A stretch of DNA of 64,000 bases. Origin: Segetibacter aerophilus (GTDB lineage: Bacteria > Bacteroidota > Bacteroidia > Chitinophagales > Chitinophagaceae). Below, piece by piece: positions 18,186 through 26,711 of the stretch. The DNA is taken from contig NZ_BJYT01000002.1 in NCBI RefSeq assembly GCF_007991655.1, positions 1 to 64,000 of the forward strand. Reading direction: 5' to 3'. The translations under genes and the position numbers were made by a program. Position 1 is the first letter of the stretch. Each line of letters starts with the position of its first letter. The notes beneath the pieces were generated by a model. The model saw only the letters and a list, made by a program, of their open reading frames with translations, had not been told where the DNA came from and ran no database searches.

Positions 18186-18207
18186 AGCTTGTAGTATGCT
18201 GTGGTCT

Positions 18208-18648
18208 TCAACGCCCAACCAAGTGCCAGCCAGAAAAATGTTTTACTGTGGCGCAATTTGGACCTCCGTCTTTGGCTGTTCCGGGAACTTTAGTTTCGAG
18301 AATAAGAAAAGAATTAGCGAGTATTTGTTTAACCGTCTCTGATGAAATGTCTCTTAATGGAATTTTTAATCGTCGCGTCCACGGAGAATTAAATTGCCCT
18401 GCAGCAGTTCCAATGTCTACATAAATAAAGCGTTCGTTCACTGGTCCGTGAACATACGGCCCCGTAAAATTATAAGAAGACGTTTTTCCGTCCTTCACCA
18501 AAATTGTAAACTCAAAGACCAGGTCGTTCTCACTTGATCTTTGTTTTAAAATTGTTTCATATTTGTTTCCACTGCCTTTTTGAATTCCAAAGTCTACTTC
18601 CGGGGGTGGACTTTCCAATATGATTCTTACAGCTAATTCCTCCTTCAT
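18208..18648 (-). CDS. DUF5990 family protein
   Basis: A 146-residue soluble protein. The opening (LAVRIILESPPPEVDFGIQK), the KQRSSENDLVFEFTI stretch and the later GPYVHGPVNERFIYVDIGT pattern fit DUF5990, a family of small bacterial proteins of unknown function. No signal peptide is visible. It faces the 113-residue hypothetical gene tail to tail, with a family-2 repeat between them. Confidence 0.75.
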   Translation of the reverse strand: MKEELAVRIILESPPPEVDFGIQKGSGNKYETILKQRSSENDLVFEFTILVKDGKTSSYNFTGPYVHGPVNERFIYVDIGTAAGQFNSPWTRRLKIPLRDISSETVKQILANSFLILETKVPGTAKDGGPNCATVKHFSGWHLVGR

Positions 18649-18762
18649 TTTAATAGTATTAAAGCTACACGTTTCACAAATATTTTACTGCTGCCATACT
18701 CAGTTCGAAGCATGTTTATAACCAAGATAAGTACAAGCAGATGACTTTTCAAGAGTGAATTT

Positions 18763-18974
18763 ATGGTAAAAGAAAAGCGTTTAAAACCAGCTGGTTTTTT
18801 TGGATTAGAGGCAAGCATGTTCCATGTGATATTGCAAGTACAGAGGCTACGTATGAAGAAGTATAATTATGGTTCGTGAAGTGTATTACTGATGAGAGTA
18901 AAAGACTTAAGGAATTTCACGAAAAAGTACTAGAAAGCTTTAAAGTAAAGGCTAGTCAGATTGCAACTACCTGA
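18763..18974 (+). pseudogene. Small frameshifted coding remnant
   Basis: ATG 18763 begins MVKEKRLKPAGFF. At a run of seven T the frame must shift to read WIRGKHVPCDIASTEATYEEV. After a TAA the coding pattern resumes in another frame as LWFVKCITDESKRLKEFHEK and on to SQIATT, with TGA at 18972-18974. Joined, it would be a protein of about 70 residues with a charged helical C-terminus. I do not recognise the family. Two indels make it a pseudogene, or a pair of sequence errors. Confidence 0.45.
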
Positions 18975-19028
18975 TTGGAGAAAGGAGCGCTTTTAACTGG
19001 CATTGATTGATCAAGCAACTACAACTGC

Positions 19029-19062
19029 AAAAGAGTGCGACGCAACGGAAGCTTAATAGAAA
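19029..19062 (+). repeat. Dispersed repeat family 1, copy H
   Basis: Reads AAAAGAGTGCGACGCAACGG followed by AAGCTTAATAG, matching the second core subtype. Flanking bases (CAACTAC, CTGCA) also match copy I at 26281. Confidence 0.75.
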
Positions 19063-19170
19063 TCCAGCCAACTGCTCCCAAAAATTCTTTTAAATAGTAC
19101 GTACCATCAACTTAATAATTTTCGCCTGCCTGTGACCGTCTTCCTTGTAGAACCTGTCACTCATCCAACA

Positions 19171-20157
19171 TTACTTCACTTTAATGTTATCTCCTGTTTC
19201 TTCGTTCTCTTCTTTCTTTTTCTGCTCCTGGTATTTTAACGAACCAGTTTCATCTTCCACTTCTATCTGCTTTACCCATACTGCATACTGATTCGGCTTA
19301 ATAAGTCCCCCATATGTAGCAGCATAGGCCTTAGTGAATTCAGCACCAAAATAAAGGATGATGGAAGAATAATAAACCCATAGCATAAGTATAACAAATG
19401 ACCCTGCTGTGCCATAGGCGGTACTAACGTTGCTTGAACCGATGTAAAATGTGATCCCGAACTTTCCAAGCATAAAAAGCCCAGCTGTCACCATGGCGCC
19501 TGTAATAACATCCTTCCATTTTATTTTCGCATCGGGCAATACTTTGAAAATAATGGCAAAAAGAAGTGTTACTATCCCAAAGGTGATAAGCAAATTAAAG
19601 ATGTAAATAAGAAGCAAGGCTATGTCGGGAAAGATATGTATGAGGCGGTTGCTTAGTGCTTCTACCAAGCCGGTAACAACCAAGGACACCAGTAATAAAA
19701 AGCCTATACTGACAACAATTGAAAAAGAAAGAAGGCGGTCAACCACTATTTTCAACCATCCTTTTTCTGGTTTTGGTTTTAGCCCCCAGATGGTATTGAT
19801 GGTGTCTTGAATTTCAGCAAATACCGTGGTGGCCCCTATGAGCAATGTAATGATCCCAATAATACCTGTAACAGGACCTTTTCCGCTGAGCGATGCACTC
19901 CGGATAATTTCTTGTATTTGAGCAGCGGTGGTAGCACCTACCAGGCCCTTTATCTGTCCGAATATGGTCCCTTCCACGGCCTCCCTTCCCCAAAAGAGAT
20001 CGGCGAAAAAAATAATAACGATCAGCATTGGGCCGATAGAGAACACTGTAAAATAAGCCAGGGCACCACTAAGCTTCACTACTTTATCATCCATAAATCC
20101 GGTGAACGCATCTTTTACCAGACCCCAAACGCCTTTCCAGGTTAGTTTCTTTTTCAT
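19171..20157 (-). CDS. YihY/BrkB family inner-membrane protein
   Basis: A 328-residue integral membrane protein of the YihY/virulence factor BrkB family (formerly annotated as RNase BN). After a short cytoplasmic N-terminus it has about six TM segments. The conserved KLSGALAYFTVFSIGPMLI block is at about 24-42, ETINTIWGLKPKP-like at about 118, and a GTAGSFVILMLWVYYSSIILYFG region follows near 250-275. The Lys/Glu-rich C-terminal tail is probably cytoplasmic. The molecular function of the family is not established. Confidence 0.92.
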   Translation of the reverse strand: MKKKLTWKGVWGLVKDAFTGFMDDKVVKLSGALAYFTVFSIGPMLIVIIFFADLFWGREAVEGTIFGQIKGLVGATTAAQIQEIIRSASLSGKGPVTGIIGIITLLIGATTVFAEIQDTINTIWGLKPKPEKGWLKIVVDRLLSFSIVVSIGFLLLVSLVVTGLVEALSNRLIHIFPDIALLLIYIFNLLITFGIVTLLFAIIFKVLPDAKIKWKDVITGAMVTAGLFMLGKFGITFYIGSSNVSTAYGTAGSFVILMLWVYYSSIILYFGAEFTKAYAATYGGLIKPNQYAVWVKQIEVEDETGSLKYQEQKKKEENEETGDNIKVK

Positions 20158-20228
20158 TATGCAAAAATCATTATGACTTATACTGCAACTGCCGTAGCTG
20201 CTTCATCGAAAAAATGTTCTAACGATCA

Positions 20229-21179
20229 TTACGACTGAAGTTTCACTTTTAAGATATTTCCATTGCCTTTTTTGCCCTCATTAGAAATAAACAGTTCACC
20301 CGCTGCATTGAAAGTAATTCCTTCGGGTTGTGTAAAATCTCTACCACTAAACTGCACGAGAGATCTGACTTTTTCCTGGCTATCTAGAATTAAAAGTTTA
20401 GGATCTGTTCCTTCTGTTATATAAAGATCTCCATTGGTAGGGTGTATGGCTAAAGCGGACGGTTTAAAGCTTTGCTTCTTCTTTTTAGCCCCGTCCTCAA
20501 ATAAAGAATTATTTAGGTCTATGGAATAAACGGGGGTGCTTGCCAGTTGTTTATTCTTTAGGTCGAACGAATAAATTCCCTTTCTGCTTCCACCTGCTTC
20601 TTCCCCTTTATAGGCAAGTAGCAACCGGTTGTTCACCTTATCGTAGCAAAGCGCTTCAACATCGTTTTTAGCATTCAGGTAAGTCTTATGCTCCTTTACT
20701 AAAGGTTTGGCTTCCTCAAGACCCGATACTTCGTACACTGTTCCGCTACTGTTTACTACATAGGCATTCGTGCCAACCACCGCTATACCTTCATAATCTC
20801 CCGGGCCTGCAAATGGTATTTGTCTTTCAATCTTTTTATCGGCGGTGTTATAAATAAAAATTGTACCTAACTCATCCTGTACACAGGCAAATGAACTACC
20901 GTGCATGTAACTTATGTCAGATATTTCAGAAAGCACTTCGGGCATGATATATTTTTCTTCAATAAGATAGGAGGCAGAAGTGCTTGCTTCTACATTCTCA
21001 TCGTTCTTTTTATCCTTATTATCTTTCTTGTCCTTCTTATCCTTTGTGTCTTTTTTATCGTCCAATTTCTCATTGTTCCAAAACCTCAGATCAAGCCTAT
21101 TATTAGTAGTACTTTGATAAGCCAAAAGTCCTAACACCAATAGTGCAATAATTAATAGAATAATCAGCGGAACTTTCAT
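20229..21179 (-). CDS. SdiA-regulated domain (beta-propeller) protein
   Basis: A 316-residue protein with an N-terminal membrane anchor (about 4-20). A striking Lys/Asp-rich linker (about 41-62) joins it to a propeller-like domain (about 75-314). That domain has repeated strands such as YEGIAVVGTNAYVVNSSG, DVEALCYDKVNNRLLLAYKG and QPEGITFNAAGELFISNEG, matching the SdiA-regulated family of six-bladed propellers. It is probably anchored in the inner membrane with the propeller in the periplasm. The 71-bp gap to the YihY gene downstream suggests co-transcription. Function is unknown; some relatives are annotated as phytase-like. Confidence 0.8.
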   Translation of the reverse strand: MKVPLIILLIIALLVLGLLAYQSTTNNRLDLRFWNNEKLDDKKDTKDKKDKKDNKDKKNDENVEASTSASYLIEEKYIMPEVLSEISDISYMHGSSFACVQDELGTIFIYNTADKKIERQIPFAGPGDYEGIAVVGTNAYVVNSSGTVYEVSGLEEAKPLVKEHKTYLNAKNDVEALCYDKVNNRLLLAYKGEEAGGSRKGIYSFDLKNKQLASTPVYSIDLNNSLFEDGAKKKKQSFKPSALAIHPTNGDLYITEGTDPKLLILDSQEKVRSLVQFSGRDFTQPEGITFNAAGELFISNEGKKGNGNILKVKLQS

Positions 21180-21576
21180 ATTAGTAGTTTAACGGTGATT
21201 GTTGTCAAAATATCATTCCATGAACTTATCCCTATTCATAACCTTGCCTAGGTTATTATCAATAATGGAAGAGGCCTGGTTTTCTAAATAAAAATAATAC
21301 TAAACCAGGTTCCGTAAATTTTCACTTAGCATCAGGTAGCATTTGAATTCAACATAGTGTGGCAGTATAATGTTTTGCCGTTACGCATGGTGAGTCATCT
21401 GCGACTGTAGGAGGCAATGAAGAGCTTATTTCGCCCTTGTTGGTATTCCTCGCAGCCTTACCAATTGCCTTTGCTAGTATTCCTTCACCTTGCTTTTAAT
21501 TTATATGATTCGAACAAATCTTTTTCTGTGTGTTTAGACTCAAGCTTTGTTGTTATTCCTCCAATACCTTTATAAC
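21180..21576. other. Intergenic region with degenerate family-2 repeat
   Basis: About 21424-21495 contains GCCCTTGTTGGTATTCCTCG and CTTTGCTAGTATTCCTTCAC, diverged from the family-2 consensus. No gene is seen. A 10-codon upstream extension of the PPC gene (ATG 21547) is possible. Confidence 0.4.
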
Positions 21577-22086
21577 ATGACATCATTTCTACGTTCGCTA
21601 TTTATTTTACTGTTAATCCTGCCTTTGATTGCAAAAGTGAAGGCGCAAACATCTGTCGGTATGAAATCAAAAATGACTACTGTGACTTTAAGACTAAAGC
21701 CTAAAGAGGATCTTAAGGTCACGCTGGAAAAGTTTGTAAAAACAAACAAAATAAAAGCGGCTTGTATCATCACATGTGCAGGCAGCCTTGATGTTGCATC
21801 TATTCGGTTTGCTAATTTGTCCAATGCTACAAGGGTTCCCGGCAAGCTTGAAATAGTATCGCTAACGGGCACGCTGGCTGAGTCTGGATCACACATTCAT
21901 ATCTCCGTTAGTGACAGTAGCGGTAAAACAACCGGGGGGCATCTTCAGGATGGGTCTCTCATTTATACCACAGCAGAAATAGTAATAGGCATACTGCCTG
22001 ACGTGGAGTTTAGCAGAGAGGCAGATCCAGCTTACGGTTATAAGGAGTTAATTGTAAAGCCAAAACCAAAGTCTGTTAGTCATTAA
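21577..22086 (+). CDS. Secreted PPC/DUF296 domain protein
   Basis: A 169-residue protein with signal peptide MTSFLRSLFILLLILPLIA and cleavage near AKVKAQ. The mature part is a PPC (DUF296) domain: RLKPKEDLKVTLEKFV, AACIITCAGSLDVASIRF, GSHIHISVSDSSGKTTGGHL and the YTTAEIVIGIL strand. The His pair in SHIHIS and the GGHL motif are typical of the metal-binding trimeric PPC fold also found in plant AT-hook proteins. I prefer ATG 21577 because it begins a normal signal peptide; ATG 21547 adds 10 hydrophobic residues. The ligand is unknown. Confidence 0.8.
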   Translation: MTSFLRSLFILLLILPLIAKVKAQTSVGMKSKMTTVTLRLKPKEDLKVTLEKFVKTNKIKAACIITCAGSLDVASIRFANLSNATRVPGKLEIVSLTGTLAESGSHIHISVSDSSGKTTGGHLQDGSLIYTTAEIVIGILPDVEFSREADPAYGYKELIVKPKPKSVSH

Positions 22087-22319
22087 GCTTCTGGGCTAAA
22101 TGAATTTTTGACCATAGAATTGTTTAAAGTATTTGTTCCGAAATGGATCTACTTGTAATTAAAAACTTTATTTCGTCTATAACGTGCTATCAATGCAGGG
22201 CAACGCAATAACAAGGAATTAACTGTTTCAAGAAATCTTGTAATGTTTTATATTAGAGGTAAGAGTTCCTAATCCGCTTGATTGGTAGTGCTCTTCTATT
22301 ACCTGCTTAAATTCTTTCC

Positions 22320-23405
22320 GTGATAAAATTTGCGTTGATTTCGATTGCACTCCTGACCCAACCATTGTTTGCCCAAACAATCGGCGTGAAAGCAGGGCTA
22401 GCATTCGCTACCTATTCTGCCGTTAGTAATCGTGAAGCCAATCCTGCTGTGCCACGAACCATAAATAATACCTCATACAGGACCGGGCTTACCATCGGGG
22501 GCAGCGCCGACTTCCGGTTAGCCCAAAAACTCTTTCTTCGAACTGGTGTCGAAATGGTGATAAAGGGTGGACTGGAAGAGGGTACTTACACCTTCAACGG
22601 CACATCTTCTCCTTACCGACAAACCAACAACTTTGTCGGGTTCGATATCCCTATCCAGTTACTCTATAAAACAAAAGGAAGCGGAGCACCGCGGTTTATT
22701 TTAGGTGCGGGCCTTGTTCCCAGTTTACTTATCGAGAGCGGATTGAACCGGGGTGATTTAGGGCTGGGTGTGTTGGCCGGGTACGAGCTGAGCACAGGTG
22801 TGAATGTTAACCTTGCTTACAATGAAGGGTTAGTTGACGTGGCTACCCATTCTTTTGATTATAAGAGTTTAAAAAACCGCCACCTTGCTCTTACCATTGG
22901 GTATAGCTTCAAACAAAAAGACATTGCTGAGCGAAGTGTGTTTAAAACGATCAGGCAACAAACCACATCGGCTTCGAGGCCTGCAAGCGCCTTTTATGCA
23001 GAACTCGCGGGGCCCGGATTTCTGTCTTTCAATTATGACAGACGGCTTACCAAATCCTTTAAAGGACCTGGTATCCGTGCCGGCTTTGGAATCATTTTCA
23101 ATTTTAATGATGTAGGGTTTACCGTGCCGGTTGCGTTAAATTACCTGTTGGGTGATAAAGCTCATTTCCTGGAACTGGCTGCCGGCAGTAGCTTTTATCA
23201 TATCAAAGAAACAAACCAGGATGCCCCGTTTAATTTTTTAAAAACAAGCTTTCTGGCTCCCTTTGCCTGGCTCGGGTACAGGTACCAGCCCGTAGAAAGA
23301 AAATTTGTTTTTCGCGCGGGTTTTACAAAATTTATCGGTGTTCGTATGCCTAAGTTCCTGGATTTACCACATCCTTCTTTATCATTCGGTTATTCAATCA
23401 AATAA
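22320..23405 (+). CDS. PorT-like outer-membrane beta-barrel protein
   Basis: A 361-residue protein starting at GTG 22320 with a clear signal peptide (KFALISIALLTQPLFAQ). The N-terminal half has the alternating beta pattern of an eight-stranded outer-membrane barrel (GVKAGLAFATYSAVSN, LFLRTGVEMVIKGGLEEG, GFDIPIQLLYKTKGSG). The C-terminal part (about 220-361) has a second barrel-like pattern ending PSLSFGYSIK. Outer_membrane_beta-brl_2-type domains are abundant in Bacteroidota. Two barrel-like halves in one chain is slightly unusual. Function is unknown. Confidence 0.75.
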   Translation: MIKFALISIALLTQPLFAQTIGVKAGLAFATYSAVSNREANPAVPRTINNTSYRTGLTIGGSADFRLAQKLFLRTGVEMVIKGGLEEGTYTFNGTSSPYRQTNNFVGFDIPIQLLYKTKGSGAPRFILGAGLVPSLLIESGLNRGDLGLGVLAGYELSTGVNVNLAYNEGLVDVATHSFDYKSLKNRHLALTIGYSFKQKDIAERSVFKTIRQQTTSASRPASAFYAELAGPGFLSFNYDRRLTKSFKGPGIRAGFGIIFNFNDVGFTVPVALNYLLGDKAHFLELAAGSSFYHIKETNQDAPFNFLKTSFLAPFAWLGYRYQPVERKFVFRAGFTKFIGVRMPKFLDLPHPSLSFGYSIK

Positions 23406-23731
23406 ATGGAAGATAATATCTGCATCGGCTGTTGTTGTGATTAATCAGTAGTTGGATGATGTTTAGCTTCTTTACACGAACGTGATATAATTTATACAGC
23501 CTATTTTACTGCAATGTCTTAACCGGTACTTTTTGATTGCTACTAGAGGTCGTCGGTGTATAGTCTTATGAAAAGTATTGTGTCGGCCTACAACGTCTTC
23601 TATTTAGCATTCACAGAACTTTTCCATCTTTGATACGCAACATTCCGTCGCCCAGCATGGTATATCGATAACGGTAATCCTTGTTTTACTCCACGTGCTG
23701 AAGTACTTTTAAAAGACTAAAAAAAATAGCA
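23406..23731. other. Intergenic region, nothing recognised
   Basis: No gene, repeat of the two families or terminator hairpin stands out in these 326 bases. It presumably carries the promoter of the PqaA-like gene. Confidence 0.4.
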
Positions 23732-25090
23732 ATGATTAAATTTTACTGTAGAACGGGTATATCGCTTCTTTCCTTCATTTTTCTTTTATCTGCTACAAAG
23801 GCTCAAACCTCTATCACACCTGCGACAGCACTAAGTCATTATTTAAATAATGGCGACAAGTCGTATGAATGGAAGATCAGGGATTCTTCTACAATTGACA
23901 ATGTAACAGTATACGGTTTACTGCTCACTTCTCAGAAATGGCGCGAGTATACATGGACGCATCAATTGAGCATACTAGTACCTAATGAAATTAAATATGA
24001 TGGTGCCTTGTTATTTATTACGGGTGGTAGTATTAACAAAGAAGGGTTACCTAACTGGAGCGGTAAAGACGATGCGCTGATACAATCTTTTAGTACAATA
24101 GCTCAAAAAAACAACGCTGTTGTTGCCGTTTTAAGGCAAGCACCCAATCAGCCACTTTATGATAACCTTACTGAGGATGCTTTGATCTCTTTTACCCTAC
24201 ATAACTTCCAAAAAGATGGAGACTATTCATGGCCGTTGCTCTTTCCGATGGTTAAAAGTGCCACCCGTGCAATGGATGCAGTGCAGGAATTTACGAAACA
24301 TAAGCGGGCGCATACTATCAACCGTTTTGTTGTATCTGGGGCTTCGAAACGTGGTTGGACAACATGGCTTACAGGTGCGAGTGACAAACGTGTTACTGCC
24401 ATCGCGCCTATGGTTATTGACATGCTAAACATGCCTGTAAGTATGAATTACCAGGTGAAAGTCTGGAACGATTACAGTATCCAGATTGAAGATTACGTGA
24501 AGCTTGGTATTGTACAAAACATGGGGAATGAAAAGGGAAAAGCACTTGTTACCATGATAGATCCTTATTCTTACCGTAAAAAGTTGACGATGCCTAAAAT
24601 GATTTTTATGGGCACCAACGATGAGTACTGGCCCATCGATAATATCAAGAATTACTACGATAGTATTCCCGGTACTAACCTCATTCATTATATACCCAAC
24701 GTTGGTCATAGTATGGGAGACAAGCAAGAGGCAATGATGAACCTGAACGCATTTTTTGGCATGACAATTAACCATACAAGTTATCCCGTATGTTCCTGGA
24801 AGGCCACCAATAGTAGCAAAGGTCTACAACTAACTATTAATGCAACCGCAAGTAAGCTGACTGATGTGATCATCTGGACTGCTGACTCAAAGGATATGGA
24901 CTTCCGTAATGATAAATGGACCTCTAAAAGTTTGGGTATAAAAAACACATCCACAGTGAAAGCGTTAGAAGCTTATCCTGAAAACGGCTACCGTGCTTTT
25001 TATTTGAACTTAAAATACAAAGATGCTAATGGCGGTGAATACGCAGAGAGTACAAGAGTATTTATGACCGATAATAAGAAAGTTCTTTAA
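23732..25090 (+). CDS. PhoPQ-activated pathogenicity-related (PqaA-type) hydrolase
   Basis: A 452-residue secreted alpha/beta-hydrolase of the PhoPQ-activated pathogenicity-related family. A signal peptide (about 1-24) ends near SATKAQT. The nucleophile elbow is GASKRGW (VVSGASKRGWTTWLTGA), the acid loop is FMGTNDEYWPIDN and the catalytic His lies in IPNVGHSMGD. A beta-sandwich-like C-terminal part (about 350-450) follows. PqaA relatives influence resistance to antimicrobial peptides in Salmonella, but the reaction is unknown. The gene is convergent with the DinB gene. Confidence 0.88.
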   Translation: MIKFYCRTGISLLSFIFLLSATKAQTSITPATALSHYLNNGDKSYEWKIRDSSTIDNVTVYGLLLTSQKWREYTWTHQLSILVPNEIKYDGALLFITGGSINKEGLPNWSGKDDALIQSFSTIAQKNNAVVAVLRQAPNQPLYDNLTEDALISFTLHNFQKDGDYSWPLLFPMVKSATRAMDAVQEFTKHKRAHTINRFVVSGASKRGWTTWLTGASDKRVTAIAPMVIDMLNMPVSMNYQVKVWNDYSIQIEDYVKLGIVQNMGNEKGKALVTMIDPYSYRKKLTMPKMIFMGTNDEYWPIDNIKNYYDSIPGTNLIHYIPNVGHSMGDKQEAMMNLNAFFGMTINHTSYPVCSWKATNSSKGLQLTINATASKLTDVIIWTADSKDMDFRNDKWTSKSLGIKNTSTVKALEAYPENGYRAFYLNLKYKDANGGEYAESTRVFMTDNKKVL

Positions 25091-25223
25091 ACCTTTTTGC
25101 GGCATTTTTTATTTTAGGGCAAACACCAAAAGCTTTTTTTACTCGCTACATGATGTTGAGAGTTGTTGCTGTAGAACAGTAACAAAGACTCTAAAGTAAC
25201 ATGTGAAGTGATCAATAAAATAA

Positions 25224-25262
25224 AGCACCTATTGTAGGACCTGCCTTCTACAAATAGGTGCT
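25224..25262 (-). terminator. Hairpin terminator between convergent genes
   Basis: AGCACCTATT with GTAG pairs with CTAC and AATAGGTGCT (one bulge). On the minus strand the hairpin is followed by TTTATTTTATTG, so it suits the DinB gene, which ends 40 bp away. Confidence 0.65.
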
Positions 25263-25302
25263 ACAAAATTCATCAAATGAAGTCTTGCTTTATTTCAAAA
25301 CT

Positions 25303-25815
25303 TTAATTACTTGCTGCAGCCATTGCCTCCATGTCCTCGGCAGTTGGGCCGTAAATTGAAGGATTTCGAACTCCCATGCTTCTATAGTACGTACTTAACT
25401 GCCCGCGGTGGTGGATGATGTCGAACATGAACATCCAAAAGATGTTCATCATTGGATAAGCAAATACTTTATTGCCGTTGACGCGGAACTCAACAATTTG
25501 ATCGTCCCAGGTTTTGTCATCTACAGACTGCAATTTTTCCATCAGGAGCTTAGCATATTTCTCAAAATAAGAAGCAGCCTCATCAATGCTTTCAAAGGTT
25601 TTTCCGTTCTCCTCATTGGCAATAGAAGTATCTACCGCATTGCAAATCGCTTCAGCATGAGAAAGCATGTGCCCGATAATTTCTGACGCTGATCTTGCCT
25701 TCGAATGGCATCTGTAATCTAGTTTGCTCATATCTGTGGGCAGTCCTCTTACGGCAGCAAGCGTTCTTTCCATTTCTGCTCCCCAGGTTTTAATAAAAAA
25801 TTCTTTGTTTGTCAT
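25303..25815 (-). CDS. DinB family protein
   Basis: A 170-residue four-helix-bundle protein of the DinB/YfiT-like superfamily. The metal-binding histidines are visible: His49/His53 in IIGHMLSHAEA and His135/His136 in IIHHRGQLSTYYR. The start ATG 25815 gives the usual short N-terminal helix (NKEFFIKTWGAEMERTL). Relatives are thiol-dependent transferases or damage-induced proteins. The substrate here is unknown. Confidence 0.92.
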   Translation of the reverse strand: MTNKEFFIKTWGAEMERTLAAVRGLPTDMSKLDYRCHSKARSASEIIGHMLSHAEAICNAVDTSIANEENGKTFESIDEAASYFEKYAKLLMEKLQSVDDKTWDDQIVEFRVNGNKVFAYPMMNIFWMFMFDIIHHRGQLSTYYRSMGVRNPSIYGPTAEDMEAMAAASN

Positions 25816-26711
25816 TTTCTTTGAAATTTAAATTGTGATGGTATAGAAAATTCCTTTTGTGTTAAGGTGTTAATAGGGTGCAATGCAGTAAGCCGGTTTG
25901 TTACTTCCTGGCTTTATGTTGTCTTAAATAGTACCAGGCATTTAGATAAAGCAATGTTTGTAGTCCTCACCTTGGCTTAGCCGGTCCTCGCAAATTCTGA
26001 AAACTTAAATTGTAGAAGCAAATTATGTAGTCCTTACTTCGGGTCCCTTCATCCATACACTATATCGTGTAAATAGTGTGAGCAGAACATCCTCCGTCAG
26101 AAAGGGAGATTTGAGTTCAGCTTATAAATATAGGCAGGAGATTTATCTTTGTCAAGACGTGTTACTTTAAATCAATATTGCGTTATCGCATCGGATTAAG
26201 GATATAGATTGAAAATATTTTAGTTGATTAACTTCCTCGTGTCAGCTTCAGTAAGGGAAACGCGCTAATAAGTGTCGAGGCAACTACTACCGCAGCAATG
26301 TGCGACGCAACGGCAGCTAAATAGCAATTCGAATGAACTGGTTCAAAAGCTTTCGAGACAAAACAGCGAAGAACTATGACTGTTCTTCACTCATAATATA
26401 AAAAGGAATAGTTGTCTTTAGCTGCATTTTTCACTACAAGATTACTGTCGGCTTGAGGTGTTAGCTCCTCAATTCGCCCTCAATAATTTTCTACCCGCCA
26501 ACATCAGCTCGGTTTTCCTCCCTTATGCAGAATGTTTTTTTGGATTAACATTTATGGTTAAACGCATATAACTACTTCTACGACTGGTTCTTATAATATT
26601 CCTGTTATTGGTTCAAATATTATTTCTCCGGCAGATATGGAATGAATGACCATTATTGATGAAGAGGCACGATTTAGGAATTAAGCGAGTAAAAATATTA
26701 CACCTTATTCT
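25816..26711. other. Longest gene-free stretch (896 bases) with one family-1 repeat
   Basis: A family-1 repeat lies at about 26293-26330. A GGTGTTAGCTCC/CCTC segment near 26455-26485 loosely resembles the family-2 hairpins. No reading frame with a convincing coding pattern is seen on either strand. Confidence 0.45.
26293..26330 (+). repeat. Dispersed repeat family 1, copy I
   Basis: Reads GCAATGTGCGACGCAACGGC followed by AGCTAAATAG, closely matching copy H including its CAACTAC-type left flank. Confidence 0.75.

Larger units (their letters stand above)
18649..19170. other. Intergenic region with a small decayed gene and one family-1 repeat
   Basis: Bases 18763-18974 hold a frameshifted remnant and 19029-19062 hold a family-1 repeat. 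Nothing else is supported in the 522 bases. Confidence 0.5.

Noticed and set aside
20901-21134. 77-codon plus-strand frame as a membrane protein
   Set aside because: It is the reverse of the Lys/Asp-rich linker codons of the SdiA-regulated-type gene; the hydrophobic appearance is an artefact.
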